Notes under the pieces: generated by a model
Database searches by the model: none
Told to the model about the DNA's origin: nothing
What the model saw: the letters and a program-made list of their open reading frames with translations, nothing else
In this document: piece by piece, positions 1 through 8,182 of the stretch
Position numbering within the stretch: the first letter of the stretch is position 1
How the letters are laid out: the number at the start of each line of letters is the position of its first letter
Position numbers and translations under genes: made by a program
Assembly (NCBI RefSeq): GCF_030123505.1
Contig: NZ_CP126115.1
Location: 5,842,001-5,906,000 of the forward strand
Source: Neobacillus sp. YX16
Lineage (GTDB): Bacteria; Bacillota; Bacilli; Bacillales; Cytobacillaceae
Direction of reading: 5' to 3'
Length of the DNA: 64,000 bases

Positions 1-44
1 CATATAATCCACATAAGATTACTTGGTTTTGAGGAGTGATGAAT

Positions 45-932
45 TTGAATAAATTAATTATTTTTTCATTAATTGGTTTTATCGCACAGTTAATCGATGG
101 TTCTTTGGGAATGGGATTTGGAGCAACATCCTCCTCATTACTGTTAATGTTCGGAATCGCACCTGCTGCTGCCTCAGCTTCCATTCATATGGCTGAAATC
201 GCCACAACTGCAGCATCTGGTGCTTCACATCTTTGGTTTAAAAATGTAGATAAAAGGATTTTATGGAAACTAACCATCCCTGGTGCGATTAGTGCTTTTA
301 TAGGGGCGGCTTTTCTTAGCAGTTTGCCAGGGGATAAGATCAAACCGTTTATCTCTGTTTTTTTAATACTTTTAGGGTTTTACATTCTAATCCGATTTCT
401 ATTTTTCAACCATTTACCATCTAAGAATCAGGGGTCAACCTTTTCAAGTAAATTCTTAACTCCACTAGGTATTGTTGGCGGCTTCTTTGATGCGGTTGGA
501 GGCGGAGGATGGGGGCCAATCACCGCTCCTGTTTTAATTGCCAAAAATGGAATTTCTCCTAAAAAAGTGATTGGAACGGTAGATACCAGTGAATTTGCCA
601 TTGCTGTATCAGCGACATTAGGATTCATCCTGTTTCTAGGAGTGGAACAGTACCAATGGCAATGGGTCATAGCGTTTATGATTGGCGGAGTGATTGCAGC
701 ACCTATAGCGGCTTGGCTTGTAAGAATCGTTCCTTCCTATATGCTAGGGGTACTTGTAGGAGGATTTATTATCCTTACCAATTCAATGACAATTATTAAA
801 TCAGTCTCATTACCAGTTTCTTTGGCTGCTTTAACGTACGTTTTCATTATTGTAATATGGATGGTTGCTATCATCTATCAAGTGAAGAATCGGAAACGGT
901 CTATAGCTGTTAATCAGCGAGTATCCCCCTAG
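45..932 (+). CDS. TauE/SafE-family anion exporter
   Basis: Predicted polytopic membrane exporter of the TauE/SafE family, whose members move sulfite, sulfonates or similar organic anions across the cytoplasmic membrane. The sequence shows the family's two-fold layout: a glycine-rich segment near residue 20 (LIDGSLGMGFG) and a second near residue 150 (FFDAVGGGGWGP), with about eight hydrophobic stretches. The length of about 295 residues is normal. I chose TTG 45 as start because GAGGAG at 31-36 is too close to GTG 36 or ATG 39 but well spaced from the TTG. The stop codon lies inside the terminator hairpin. The substrate cannot be read from the sequence. Confidence 0.85.
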   Translation: MNKLIIFSLIGFIAQLIDGSLGMGFGATSSSLLLMFGIAPAAASASIHMAEIATTAASGASHLWFKNVDKRILWKLTIPGAISAFIGAAFLSSLPGDKIKPFISVFLILLGFYILIRFLFFNHLPSKNQGSTFSSKFLTPLGIVGGFFDAVGGGGWGPITAPVLIAKNGISPKKVIGTVDTSEFAIAVSATLGFILFLGVEQYQWQWVIAFMIGGVIAAPIAAWLVRIVPSYMLGVLVGGFIILTNSMTIIKSVSLPVSLAALTYVFIIVIWMVAIIYQVKNRKRSIAVNQRVSP

Positions 933-958
933 CGATAGCTAGGGGTTTTATTTTTTTA
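926..958 (+). terminator. Intrinsic terminator of the TauE gene
   Basis: Perfect 8-bp stem CCCCTAGC/GCTAGGGG with a GATA loop, followed by a long T-rich run. The stop codon of the exporter gene is part of the left arm, so translation ends inside the hairpin. Confidence 0.9.
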
Positions 959-964
959 GTACAT

Positions 965-1018
965 GGGGACGGTTCTCCTGGTCTTTTTATTTTAGCGATG
1001 ACCACGAGAACCGTCCCC
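965..1018. repeat. REP-like inverted repeat, GGGGACGGTTCT type
   Basis: Two inverted arms, GGGGACGGTTCTC at the left and GAGAACCGTCCCC at the right, enclose about 28 bases. The same two-arm unit occurs at 14132-14186, and single arms occur at 4243, 27992, 28599 and 61401. Small intergenic palindromes of this kind are typical of REP sequences mobilised by REP-associated tyrosine transposases, and a remnant of such a gene lies at 6838-7104. Confidence 0.7.
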
Positions 1019-1028
1019 CAGGCTCCCT

Positions 1029-1907
1029 TTAATGAAACTTCATTATATATTCAGCTTGGAAGGTTTCTCCTACTCCAAGCTTATTCACACCAAACTTCTC
1101 CTTTAAGTTTCCTGTTGTATCATATGTATCAGCTATGCCATACCAAGGCTCGATGCAAACAAACGGAGCTATCGTCCCATCTGTTTCCATGTATTTTGAC
1201 CAAATCCCAACAAACGGAAAACCTTGAAACATTACTTCTACACCATGACGCGACTGATTAGATACCAATGTGACTTTATCGATATTGCTGTAAATAAGAG
1301 CATCACGAGCAAATAGAGAGTTTGTGAGTGGAATCGTTGAAAGTTCATTAGCTGTCCCTTTCTCATGAATGAAGGAATTCTTTAACTCATATTCCATCAC
1401 ATTCTTATTTACCGCAGGTGTAAAGTGCAAATGGTAATCTTCAATGGGTTCATTTTCTACTAGTGGAACCTTAAATGCAGGATGTGCACCAATGGAAAAA
1501 TACATCTCTTCCTTGTTTTCATTCAGGATTTGCCATTGAACAATCAGCGAGTCCTCATTGAGACTATATCGAATCATCGCTTTAAATTCGTAACGATAAA
1601 CATGAACGAAGGAGCCAAGAGACTCAAACACAAAAGAAACCGTTGTTGATGTCTGCTCTGCCACATCGAATTTAACGTCACGCAGAAAGCCATGCTGCGA
1701 CATCTTGTAGGTCTGACCATCCAGTTGATATTGGTCTTCCTTTAACCTTCCCACAATCGGAAATAAGACAGGTGAGACTCGTCCCCAATATGCCTCATCC
1801 CCTGTCCACATATAATCCAGCGCATTTTTCTTATTCGTCACTTTACGTACTTCTGCTCCGTGTCTGACAATATGAACCTTCAACCAATCATTTTCAATAA
1901 CAATCAT
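1029..1907 (-). CDS. Aldose 1-epimerase family protein (LacX-like)
   Basis: Predicted cytoplasmic sugar mutarotase-fold enzyme of the aldose 1-epimerase superfamily, closest in layout to LacX-type proteins of about 290-300 residues. Visible family features are the N-terminal region GAEVRKVTNK, the segment SPVLFPIVGRL, the HGFLRD motif with the conserved histidine, and IGAHPAF with a second histidine. The start at 1907 follows GAGGG by seven bases; the in-frame ATG ten codons upstream lacks a site. It is convergent with the exporter and has no partner genes, so the substrate sugar is unknown. Confidence 0.8.
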   Translation of the reverse strand: MIVIENDWLKVHIVRHGAEVRKVTNKKNALDYMWTGDEAYWGRVSPVLFPIVGRLKEDQYQLDGQTYKMSQHGFLRDVKFDVAEQTSTTVSFVFESLGSFVHVYRYEFKAMIRYSLNEDSLIVQWQILNENKEEMYFSIGAHPAFKVPLVENEPIEDYHLHFTPAVNKNVMEYELKNSFIHEKGTANELSTIPLTNSLFARDALIYSNIDKVTLVSNQSRHGVEVMFQGFPFVGIWSKYMETDGTIAPFVCIEPWYGIADTYDTTGNLKEKFGVNKLGVGETFQAEYIMKFH

Positions 1908-2151
1908 CATTTTTCCCTCATCTCTTTGTTCTGGCATTTCATATTCATCTTATCCTCATGAGACCGGCATAAATCCTTTTAACAAAATCTTTTATTAAAG
2001 CATGAAACATATGCTATCTAACCATGTTACACAATAAATTCTGCATGTCCAGCTAAGCTATATTCCTGATTCGTTTGGCAGGATGAAATGCTCCTATACT
2101 ATTATCACTGAATTAGTTATCACAAAAGCTATCAATCCTAAATAATAATCT

Positions 2152-2171
2152 GAGGAGTGACAGTGCACAGG
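2152..2171. repeat. REP-like unit, GAGGAGTGACAG type
   Basis: GAGGAGTGACAGTGCACAGG preceded by TATCAATC. This is a diverged member of the second dispersed family seen at 7513-7552 and 11969-12008. The rest of 1908-2296 shows no gene; the last hundred bases before the next gene are AT-rich and probably hold its promoter. Confidence 0.55.
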
Positions 2172-2296
2172 AATTCAAGAGGAGGAGCAGAAAAGTAAAC
2201 TGAAGTACACAATTTTGTAACAACTTTCCACAAATCACCCTGTCCTTTTACCCCCTAATTCCATATATAGAGGGTAGAAAAGGGTGGTGCATTTAT

Positions 2297-3136
2297 ATGA
2301 ATTTAAAATCAGGCAGAATTGAAGAGTTTGAAGGGTATTCTCAGTTTAAAAGTGTAAAAGAGTTCAATACACATGTGGAGATGTGGCTGGCGGTGAAGAA
2401 GCAGGAGTTTTCCAAGGGGGAATTGGTCGGGTTGAAACGGCTGGTTCGTTTTTCTGTAAAAGTTCCCGGAGTTTCGAATGCTAAGATTGGGACTTTGTTA
2501 AAAGCGATTAATGAAGAGTATCAGGGGAATGGAATCTCCCGCTCAACGTTTAAACGGATGATCCTCAAAGCCAAAGAAATGGGTATCCTTACCATCCATG
2601 AAACAGAACGAAAAAATGGGTCACAGTCTAGCAATTTATACAGCTTTAATCGTTTCCCGCAAAGTGAACCACCCAAAGCGAAAAAATTGAACCAGCCTAA
2701 AGAAACTATTAATCTTTTAAAAACTAATATTCAAGAGAATACTAAACGTAACGAAGCGCCGATTGAGATCGATTACACTTTTGTCAGCGATAAAGTTCCA
2801 CAAACCTTTGTCCAACTCGTAAAATACTTCTTCAAGGATGCGAAGACGATTGAAGAATATTGGCATATGGTACAAATCGCTGCTTTTCGCTTTGAATATG
2901 ATCAAAACACAGAGGATTTTCTCAGCATAGCCATCAACTCCTTTAAGCAGCTGATTCGCAAACTAAAATCTACCAAAACAGTGGGTAAACCGATTGCCTT
3001 CTTTTATGGCATTTTAACCAATAAATTAAAAGAGCTCTATCTTGATCAATTACCTGAAATCGAGAGTAAGCCGTTTCGTTATGTGCTCGAAACAGGCGAA
3101 GTGATGTACTATGATTGGCTAAACAGGGAGGAGTAA
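2297..3136 (+). CDS. Helix-turn-helix protein, replication-initiator-like layout
   Basis: 279-residue soluble protein. Residues 45-105 look like a winged-helix DNA-binding domain with a helix-turn-helix (NGISRSTFKRMILKAKEMG), followed by a polar linker with KKLNQPKETINL and a helical C-terminal half ending YYDWLNREE. Proteins of this layout are annotated in Bacillaceae only as HTH-domain proteins, and the organisation recalls plasmid or element replication initiators, but I cannot assign a function. ATG 2297 follows GGGTGG at a good distance. It lies directly upstream of the palindrome array and the sigma/ComK module on the same strand, so it may belong to the same element. Confidence 0.6.
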   Translation: MNLKSGRIEEFEGYSQFKSVKEFNTHVEMWLAVKKQEFSKGELVGLKRLVRFSVKVPGVSNAKIGTLLKAINEEYQGNGISRSTFKRMILKAKEMGILTIHETERKNGSQSSNLYSFNRFPQSEPPKAKKLNQPKETINLLKTNIQENTKRNEAPIEIDYTFVSDKVPQTFVQLVKYFFKDAKTIEEYWHMVQIAAFRFEYDQNTEDFLSIAINSFKQLIRKLKSTKTVGKPIAFFYGILTNKLKELYLDQLPEIESKPFRYVLETGEVMYYDWLNREE

Positions 3137-3175
3137 ACCTACATACCTCCGACAAGGTCCACCAAGGATATTACC

Positions 3176-4081
3176 AATCAATCGTTTGATTAAAACTGCC
3201 TTAAACCCTTTAAATAAACGAACTCTTGGTAGTTTTCTAGAAATTTTCTTGTCGAGGATTAGGGTGGTTTTCATAGACTAGGTTCCATAGACTCTTACCA
3301 AAGGTTAGATGATTACAATTGTTGACTGGATATGACAAAAATGGATTCAATCAAACGTTTGATTAATTTTGGGATGAATCTAGCAGCGACATGGGTTTTC
3401 TTTAATAGTTATTTGAGAAGATTGTCGACAATTACTACTAATTGTTCTTATCAGGCGAAAGATCAAAAATAAATAAACTTATGAGTGAAAATGGATTGGT
3501 TACCAACTGGATAGTGGCACCAGGTTCTCTTAGTTATGGTGACTGCTACCGTAACTAAGAAGCTAATGAAAGCATAACTCGAAGAGGTAGAAGAAAGATG
3601 CCTTCCTACTTTTATGTAACCGTAACTTATCTGTATTTCCAGTTCGAATTCTTCTACATTAGTATTACCTACCTTATAGGTCTGTCGACAAATAACGATT
3701 GAATTCTCCTCAACTAAACGTTTAATTAGAAGCGTCACAAACCCTTTTGAATAAGGAATTTCAGCCTCATTTCAAGAGAATTTCTTGTCGAGGAAAAGTT
3801 TTGCTTTCTTCTAGAATATCCCCATAAAACACAATAAAAATGGCTTTCTACAAATAACTACGGGTTCTTCCAAGATGGTATGGTAATCAACCGTTTGTGT
3901 AAAAGTGGTATAAACTCCGTTATGAGGAGCTTTCTCTCTTGATTTTGGCATAATATCTGTCGGTAAATAGCGGAGAATCTAAGGATTTTCTTAAAGAATC
4001 CTCTAATATGAGGCGATTCTCCTTAAAACGGCATTCTTTGGCAAATACCTTGTTTTTCCCTATTACACAATCGATTGATTA
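3176..4081. repeat. Array of degenerate palindromic repeats
   Basis: Five copies of a 16-base palindrome related to AATCAAACGTTTGATT: 3176-3191, 3349-3364 (perfect), 3712-3727, 3885-3900 and 4066-4081. Neighbouring copies are about 165-185 bases apart, except one double-length gap. The best copies are followed 15-20 bases later by ACCCTT and about 75 bases later by TTGTCGAGGA. No convincing gene lies in 3137-4468. Related copies sit upstream of the second sigma/ComK module at 28215-28434. A central ACGT flanked by A and T tracts resembles LacI-family operators, but the repeat may be structural. Confidence 0.7.
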
Positions 4082-4242
4082 AATGGGGCGTAAATCCTCT
4101 AAAGACAAGCTTTTTGATCAAGATTACAAGAAAAAGAAGTCGAAATTTATTTTCATTCTTAACTAGATAACTCCATCTCTTTCGGGATTATAACGAACTT
4201 TTGAATTGTATTAATTACAGAGGAAATGGAGAAAAGACCATC

Positions 4243-4254
4243 AGAACCGTCCCC
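4243..4254. repeat. REP-like half-site
   Basis: AGAACCGTCCCC, identical to the right arm of the two-arm unit at 965-1018. It sits about 220 bases upstream of the first sigma gene; an equivalent copy sits at the same relative place at 28599-28610. Confidence 0.55.
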
Positions 4255-4414
4255 ATGTACACATGTACAAAAGAAATTATCTCTAATACTTTTTAACAAA
4301 CAAATCATATTTGAGACTTGTGGTTCCAATTTGAATCGAATTTCACCCTTTAAATCTCTTTTTCTATGCTAAATTCAATTTTCCTAGATTCGAAGTTTCT
4401 CATTGGATGGATTA

Positions 4415-4468
4415 TGGTAAAGCTACCTAGGAATATATCGGAAGCGCGCTGCCTGAAGGACTTTACCA
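4415..4468 (+). promoter_or_regulatory. Structured leader masking the sigma start
   Basis: TGGTAAAG at 4415-4422 pairs perfectly with CTTTACCA at 4461-4468, which ends one base before the GTG start codon. The Shine-Dalgarno AAGGA (4456-4460) is inside the loop, touching the stem. The inner sequence holds a CCTAGG and an AGCGCGCT palindrome that can form a smaller hairpin. The same leader is identical base for base before the second sigma gene (28778-28831). It matches no riboswitch class I know. Translational control is inferred. Confidence 0.65.
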
Positions 4469-4954
4469 GTGGAGAGCTTTGACGATTTAGTTATACAGTA
4501 TAAACCGATGATTCAAAAGATTATGCATTCCTTGCACATTTATAAAAATCAACAGGAATTCTATCAGACGGGGTTAATAGCACTTTGGGAAGCATCACAA
4601 ACCTTCGAAGAACGAAAAGGCACCTTTTCGAATTACGCCTACACCTCGATTAAGGGGAAAATGTTAACTGAAATGACACAGAACAACCACTACAAGGAAA
4701 AAAACATCCTTCCACCGAAGGAGGAATTTTGGGAAAGGATTGAAGGTCAGGATTCATCTCTTTTTCTTGAGAGGGAAACCATTCAAACCTATTGTGAAGG
4801 TCTAACGGAAAAGGAAGCAACATGGGTAATGGAATCGTATATAAATCAACTATCCATTAAAGAAATAGCAGAAAGCGAAAATGTAACCGTATCTGCCGTT
4901 AAGCAATGGAAATTAGGAGCACTAAGAAAACTGAAGGTAAAAGTTTTAATTTAA
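4469..4954 (+). CDS. Short sigma-70-family factor, copy 1
   Basis: 161-residue sigma factor with a region 2-like part (about residues 5-85, including QEFYQTGLIALWEA and FSNYAYTSIKGKM) and a region 4 helix-turn-helix (about 112-155, QLSIKEIAESENVTVSAVKQ). It lacks regions 1 and 3, as in small alternative factors of the SigH/ComX type. GTG 4469 is eight bases from AAGGA and lies at the edge of the leader hairpin. The next gene on the strand encodes a ComK-family protein, so I infer a role in a competence-like programme. A paralogue with roughly four of five residues identical is at 28832. Confidence 0.8.
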   Translation: MESFDDLVIQYKPMIQKIMHSLHIYKNQQEFYQTGLIALWEASQTFEERKGTFSNYAYTSIKGKMLTEMTQNNHYKEKNILPPKEEFWERIEGQDSSLFLERETIQTYCEGLTEKEATWVMESYINQLSIKEIAESENVTVSAVKQWKLGALRKLKVKVLI

Positions 4955-4967
4955 ACATTCTTTTCAA

Positions 4968-5002
4968 CCTGGGCAGTGCGTTTATCAACTAAACTGCCCG
5001 GG
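4968..5002 (+). other. Conserved hairpin after sigma gene 1
   Basis: CCTGGGCAGT pairs with AACTGCCCGGG, but no T run follows, so termination is doubtful. An equivalent hairpin follows the second sigma gene. After it, a stretch around 5015-5060 (GACAAAATCGGATAATATT and TATCCACCAAT) is also shared by the two loci. The remaining 5060-5340 contains no gene I can support. Confidence 0.5.
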
Positions 5003-5345
5003 ACTACTACCTTACAATATTCGACAAAATCGGATAATATTCACAAAGTATCCACCAATGGTACGCGTAGACGGTACAACTATTAAAGTAAGATATGGTA
5101 TTTTTTCTTTAACGGTATAAAAGAAAAAACACTTATACCTATCCCTTTCATCAAATGAAACTACTACTCTAGCCTCATTGTTATGCAACTAGACCTATCC
5201 CAAGATAGAGATTTTCATAACCACCTCAACATGTATTCACAAACAATACAGTATTTATTTCAACCATTGACTCCCAGTTTCATCATTTACTCTCTAACTA
5301 CTATCAGCAACAAAAAATTCAATTTGTAAATTCAGGAGTGATGTA

Positions 5346-5876
5346 TTGACTATTGAAAAGTACTACTTAATTAATCAGCATATGATGTACATGTTTGGGT
5401 TCTATGATCGAAATGGAAAAGTATGTACCCTTGTAAGACAGTTCGACCGTGTTTTCATCGTGGATCGATCACCTATGGAAATACTGGACGATAGTTTAAG
5501 ATGTATTGGATTTAACTTAAAAGGTGCCATGGATACTTCCAAGATCATCATGGGGAATAACATGATGTGCCCTGTCATGATCAACCATATACATAATATT
5601 TGTGTCTTTCCCGATAAATCACATAAACACGAAGATACAATTTGGTTTAATCCCAACCAAATCCTAAGAACACAAAGCCTTAAGCGAAAAACACATATAG
5701 AGTTTCGAAACGGACTCATACTCATGAGCGATTCCAAGCTATTTTCTTTTAATCACAAATGGAAATCAGCTGAGCAGTTAAGCAAAATTACCATTGAAAA
5801 TGCAAATAACCCGATATCTTTTATTATAGAACCACCAAGAAAGGTAAGGAAAAGAAGATCCAAAATTAAAAAGTAG
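5346..5876 (+). CDS. ComK-family competence regulator, copy 1
   Basis: 176-residue protein of the ComK family, the transcription activator of DNA-uptake genes in Bacillus and Staphylococcus. Shared family features are the N-terminal tyrosine segment, DRNGKVCTLV, RSPMEILDDS, a glycine-rich SKIIMG turn, PVMIN, ICVFPDKSHKHEDTIWF and the later IEFRNG and KWKSAEQL. It is slightly shorter than B. subtilis ComK and ends in a basic tail. TTG 5346 is used; CAGGAG lies upstream at a good distance. It follows the sigma gene by about 390 bases and precedes an XRE gene. A broken paralogue is at 29735. Confidence 0.82.
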   Translation: MTIEKYYLINQHMMYMFGFYDRNGKVCTLVRQFDRVFIVDRSPMEILDDSLRCIGFNLKGAMDTSKIIMGNNMMCPVMINHIHNICVFPDKSHKHEDTIWFNPNQILRTQSLKRKTHIEFRNGLILMSDSKLFSFNHKWKSAEQLSKITIENANNPISFIIEPPRKVRKRRSKIKK

Positions 5877-6005
5877 AATTCTCAAAAGGAGTTTGTACTT
5901 CTTTTCGAAAAATCCACTAACGGTACGCTTATGCGTACCACATGAGAAAAATACCTATGTTAATTTCTCCTTATACCAATGGATGGATGGGGTGTAAGGA
6001 GCACT

Positions 6006-6227
6006 ATGAGTAGAATCGTTGTCGTAAAATTAAAAGAACTACTTATAGAAAAAGGAATGTCGCTAAGAGAATTATCCCGTGAAAGTGATGTCCGACATGC
6101 GGCTTTAAGTGAATTAGCTAACCAAAAGAGGCTCAACGCACATTTTCAGCATCTGGCCCGTATAGCAGATGCACTAGATATAGACGATATGAATCAAATC
6201 ATTACTTTCAAAAAAGTCGACGACTAA
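6006..6227 (+). CDS. Small XRE-family HTH regulator
   Basis: 73-residue Cro/C1-type DNA-binding protein consisting almost only of the helix-turn-helix domain (GMSLRELSRESDVRHAAL and LARIADALDI). ATG 6006 follows AAGGAG closely; the upstream in-frame ATG 5979 has no site. It lies 3' of the ComK-family gene, before a shared terminator, so it is probably part of that module. The second module has lost this gene: there the ComK relic is followed directly by the related terminator. Confidence 0.75.
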   Translation: MSRIVVVKLKELLIEKGMSLRELSRESDVRHAALSELANQKRLNAHFQHLARIADALDIDDMNQIITFKKVDD

Positions 6228-6266
6228 TCTATTATCCTAGGTATTTATTTAACGAGATTCATATAA

Positions 6267-6317
6267 GATAACGAACACGGATAACAAAACCAAGTTCGTT
6301 ATCTTTTTATTTTTTTA
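6267..6317 (+). terminator. Intrinsic terminator of sigma/ComK module 1
   Basis: GATAACGAAC pairs with GTTCGTTATC and is followed by TTTTTATTTTTTT. A related hairpin (AAAGATAAC / GTTATCTTTTT) closes the second module at 30305-30352. Confidence 0.9.
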
Positions 6318-6419
6318 TAGGTTCAACAAATTACCAAAATGATTAAAAAAACATTTACATCTTGTAATAGCTAATAAATTATTTGCAGAGATTATTCCTA
6401 AGTAAATGAGGGTTTGCAG

Positions 6420-6659
6420 ATGAACAAAAAGAATAGTGAAATTGTCAAAATGGATATATGGAGAAAATTCGAGTTCAAAGGTCAATTGTACTACATAGAG
6501 GTTTTCCATTATATAGATGGTACCATCCAAGCGTTTGCATATAAAAGACCAGGTAAAGTCCAACATATATCAGAAGAGTTTCCAATAGGCATCGGTCGAG
6601 ATGACCATGAACCAACAAAGGCTGCTATTCTAGCCATTAACCACATTCAATTTCAATAA
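6420..6659 (+). CDS. Small hypothetical protein
   Basis: 79-residue soluble protein with aromatic-rich beta-like segments (GQLYYIEVFHYIDGTIQAF) and a C-terminal helix. I do not recognise the family. ATG 6420 follows GAGGG by seven bases, which supports expression. It stands alone between the module terminator and the transposase remnant. Confidence 0.5.
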   Translation: MNKKNSEIVKMDIWRKFEFKGQLYYIEVFHYIDGTIQAFAYKRPGKVQHISEEFPIGIGRDDHEPTKAAILAINHIQFQ

Positions 6660-6837
6660 TTCAAGCGATAAAACAGCTGGTCCCTGTTCTCTTATTAACG
6701 AGATTGCTATGAAACTTTTAAATCACTAGTTATGCTTATAAAGATTGGCAGTACTTTCCTTCCCTTTCTTCTATTATCCCAAGGTAATAATTCAATATAC
6801 TATCAATATACATATAGGAAGGTACCACTGCTTGCTG

Positions 6838-7104
6838 CTAAAAAAAATGATAGCTGCTCCAAGGGGAGTATTCTGGCTTCCTAACCATTTTTGCTTCAAC
6901 CGGATTTAAATGAATATAGCGGCTGACCTCAAGCATTCCTTCTTTATCGGCAATCATCTTGTCATAAAAGCGTTTTTCATACACATGAACTGTTAAGCGA
7001 TACTTGGTATTATAATAGTTTGCATACCTTTTGTTGAACAATGCCATGAGCTTTGAAAAGGAAGTATCTTCTGAACGAATAAGAAGGTGATAGTGGTTAG
7101 TCAA
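6838..7104 (-). pseudogene. REP-associated tyrosine transposase remnant
   Basis: Fragment of a Y1/HUH transposase of the IS200-like RAYT group. The core motif TNHYHLL carries the HUH histidines, and SRYIHLNPVEAK carries the usual catalytic tyrosine region. About the first 80 residues and the C-terminus are missing, and the ATG of the usual LMTNHYH is now TTG. Right at its 5' end the DNA reads GAGGAATTACAGTGCATGG, a diverged REP-like unit, which links this enzyme family with the dispersed repeats of the window. Confidence 0.8.
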
Positions 7105-7187
7105 GTCTGTTAATCCGAGGAATTACAGTGCATGGAGACAAGATTGAATCCCTTCTCTATTGGAATAATTTTGTGTATAATGGACAT

Positions 7188-7285
7188 ATAATAAAAAAGA
7201 GAAGTGCTGGTAACACTTCTCGATGCAGCCCCTACCGTCAGGGTGGTAGTTGTCAATGTGGATTATTTGTGAGAACCACCCTTTT
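7188..7285 (+). ncRNA. Candidate antisense RNA of a type I toxin-like pair
   Basis: A good -10 box (TATAAT, 7176-7181; no clear -35) precedes about 98 bases with a hairpin GAGAAGTG/CACTTCTC (7199-7221). They end in AGGGTGGT (7240-7247) pairing with ACCACCCT (7275-7282) followed by T bases. This transcript would be fully complementary to the 3' end of the opposing small-peptide transcript. The layout, with overlapping 3' ends, is that of txpA/RatA and bsrG/SR4 in B. subtilis. Expression is inferred. Confidence 0.5.
7191..7221 (-). terminator. Terminator of the small-peptide transcript
   Basis: Read on the minus strand, GAGAAGTG pairs with CACTTCTC and is followed by TTTTTTATT. It would end the transcript of the gene at 7263-7415 just where the opposing RNA begins. 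Confidence 0.65.
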
Positions 7286-7415
7286 GCTTGCTACGGCGCG
7301 GGGTGGTTTTCCTGTTTTCTAGTACGTTTTTCCGAAAGAAATATGCACTAACTTCACGCACAATCCCCTTCAGAACTTCTCGTAAAATTTCAAGGAAAGT
7401 TTCCGGTATTATCAC
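7263..7415 (-). pseudogene. Small amphipathic peptide gene, start codon lost
   Basis: Encodes a 40-50 residue basic amphipathic peptide (ETFLEILREVLKGIVREV, then YFFRKNVLEN). It closely matches the peptide at 13543-13668. There the start reads GGAGGTGATAATCATG; here the same place reads GGGGGTGATAATACCG, so the ATG has become CCG. Only a poorly placed GTG (7415) could start it. The family is unknown to me. Given the antisense transcript opposite its 3' end, a decayed type I toxin is a reasonable guess. Confidence 0.5.
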
Positions 7416-7512
7416 CCCCTTCCCCTGAATGAAGGAAAAGAAGATTGACAACCCGGCCACCCAACAATATTCAGCTGCAACTCCATTCTATTACTGATTA
7501 GCTATCTAACAA

Positions 7513-7552
7513 CCTATCAATCTTCGACAAAAACCGAGGAGTGACAGGCACC
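7513..7552. repeat. REP-like unit, GGAGTGACAGGCACC type
   Basis: TATCAATCTTCGACAAAAAC followed by CGAGGAGTGACAGGCACC. Nearly the same 38 bases occur at 11969-12008, with shorter relatives at 2152 and 14200. Nothing else in 7461-7646 looks functional. Confidence 0.7.
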
Positions 7553-7646
7553 GATATTCAAATAGGCCTTTTTCCTCTTTAAAAGGCTTTTATTAATAGT
7601 TATAATTTTCTGTGAATGTTATTATACGCATGTTACTGATTCGATC

Positions 7647-7705
7647 AGGCAGGGCGGCACGTATGAAAAGGATTGGCCTTTTCATCGTGTTCCCCTGCCT
7701 TTTTG
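7647..7705 (+). terminator. Long hairpin with T run before the phosphatase-fold relic
   Basis: AGGCAGGG pairs with CCCTGCCT, and the inner CACG-TATGAAAAGG pairs with CCTTTTCAT-CGTG; TTTTT follows. It has the form of a strong terminator. Because no plus-strand gene lies shortly upstream, it could be an attenuator of the next gene or a leftover from a deleted one. Confidence 0.6.
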
Positions 7706-7870
7706 TTGTTCCTTCTTTTCCTACACTACGCTTGGACAAGCTTTATGCTTTTTCAATATACTCCACCGAGATATCCACCTAGAGAATTTAACCAGAAAGG
7801 AGGCATCGCAGAGCAGGTTCCAATTAACAGTGACAGTGGTTCAAAATACTTAGTAAAGGTGATTACAAAA

Positions 7871-8164
7871 GTGAGGAAAATAATCACAAGTTTTATTGCC
7901 GCCATCGTGCTAGCGTTCCTAACCGTTAGCACCATTCCGGCACAAGCATCTGTATCTGAGTTTCCAAGGGGCAACGAGGTTAACTTGAAGGTAATGTCGT
8001 ACAATATCCATCATGGAGTAGGAGTCGATAATGTCCTTAATCTTCAAAGAATTGCTGACTTGATTACCGAGAAACAGGTTTTAATATCGACCTATTCCGA
8101 TCACCTGCCAATCATTGTGGACCTTGATTTAGAACGGTCCGCACCTTATCTTAACGGCAACTAA
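7871..8164 (+). pseudogene. Endonuclease/exonuclease/phosphatase-fold protein, internal deletion
   Basis: Starts like a secreted EEP-fold hydrolase: GTG 7871 after AAAGG, a signal peptide ending near AQAS, then the first catalytic block VMSYNIHHG. After LQRIADLI it jumps to the last block, YSDHLPIIVDL, with the catalytic histidine. The roughly 170 residues between, including the metal-binding glutamate and the central aspartates, are missing, so an enzyme is not expected. The fusion is in frame. Confidence 0.75.
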
Positions 8165-8182
8165 AAATATAGGAGTGATACT

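Noticed and set aside
3463..3738. 91-codon minus-strand frame
   Set aside because: Lies inside the palindrome array, includes a repeat arm, lacks a ribosome site and has no family resemblance.
4415..4468. Known riboswitch (c-di-GMP, purine, TPP, SAM, preQ1, glycine and others)
   Set aside because: None of the conserved cores of these classes is present; only the masking stem is supported.
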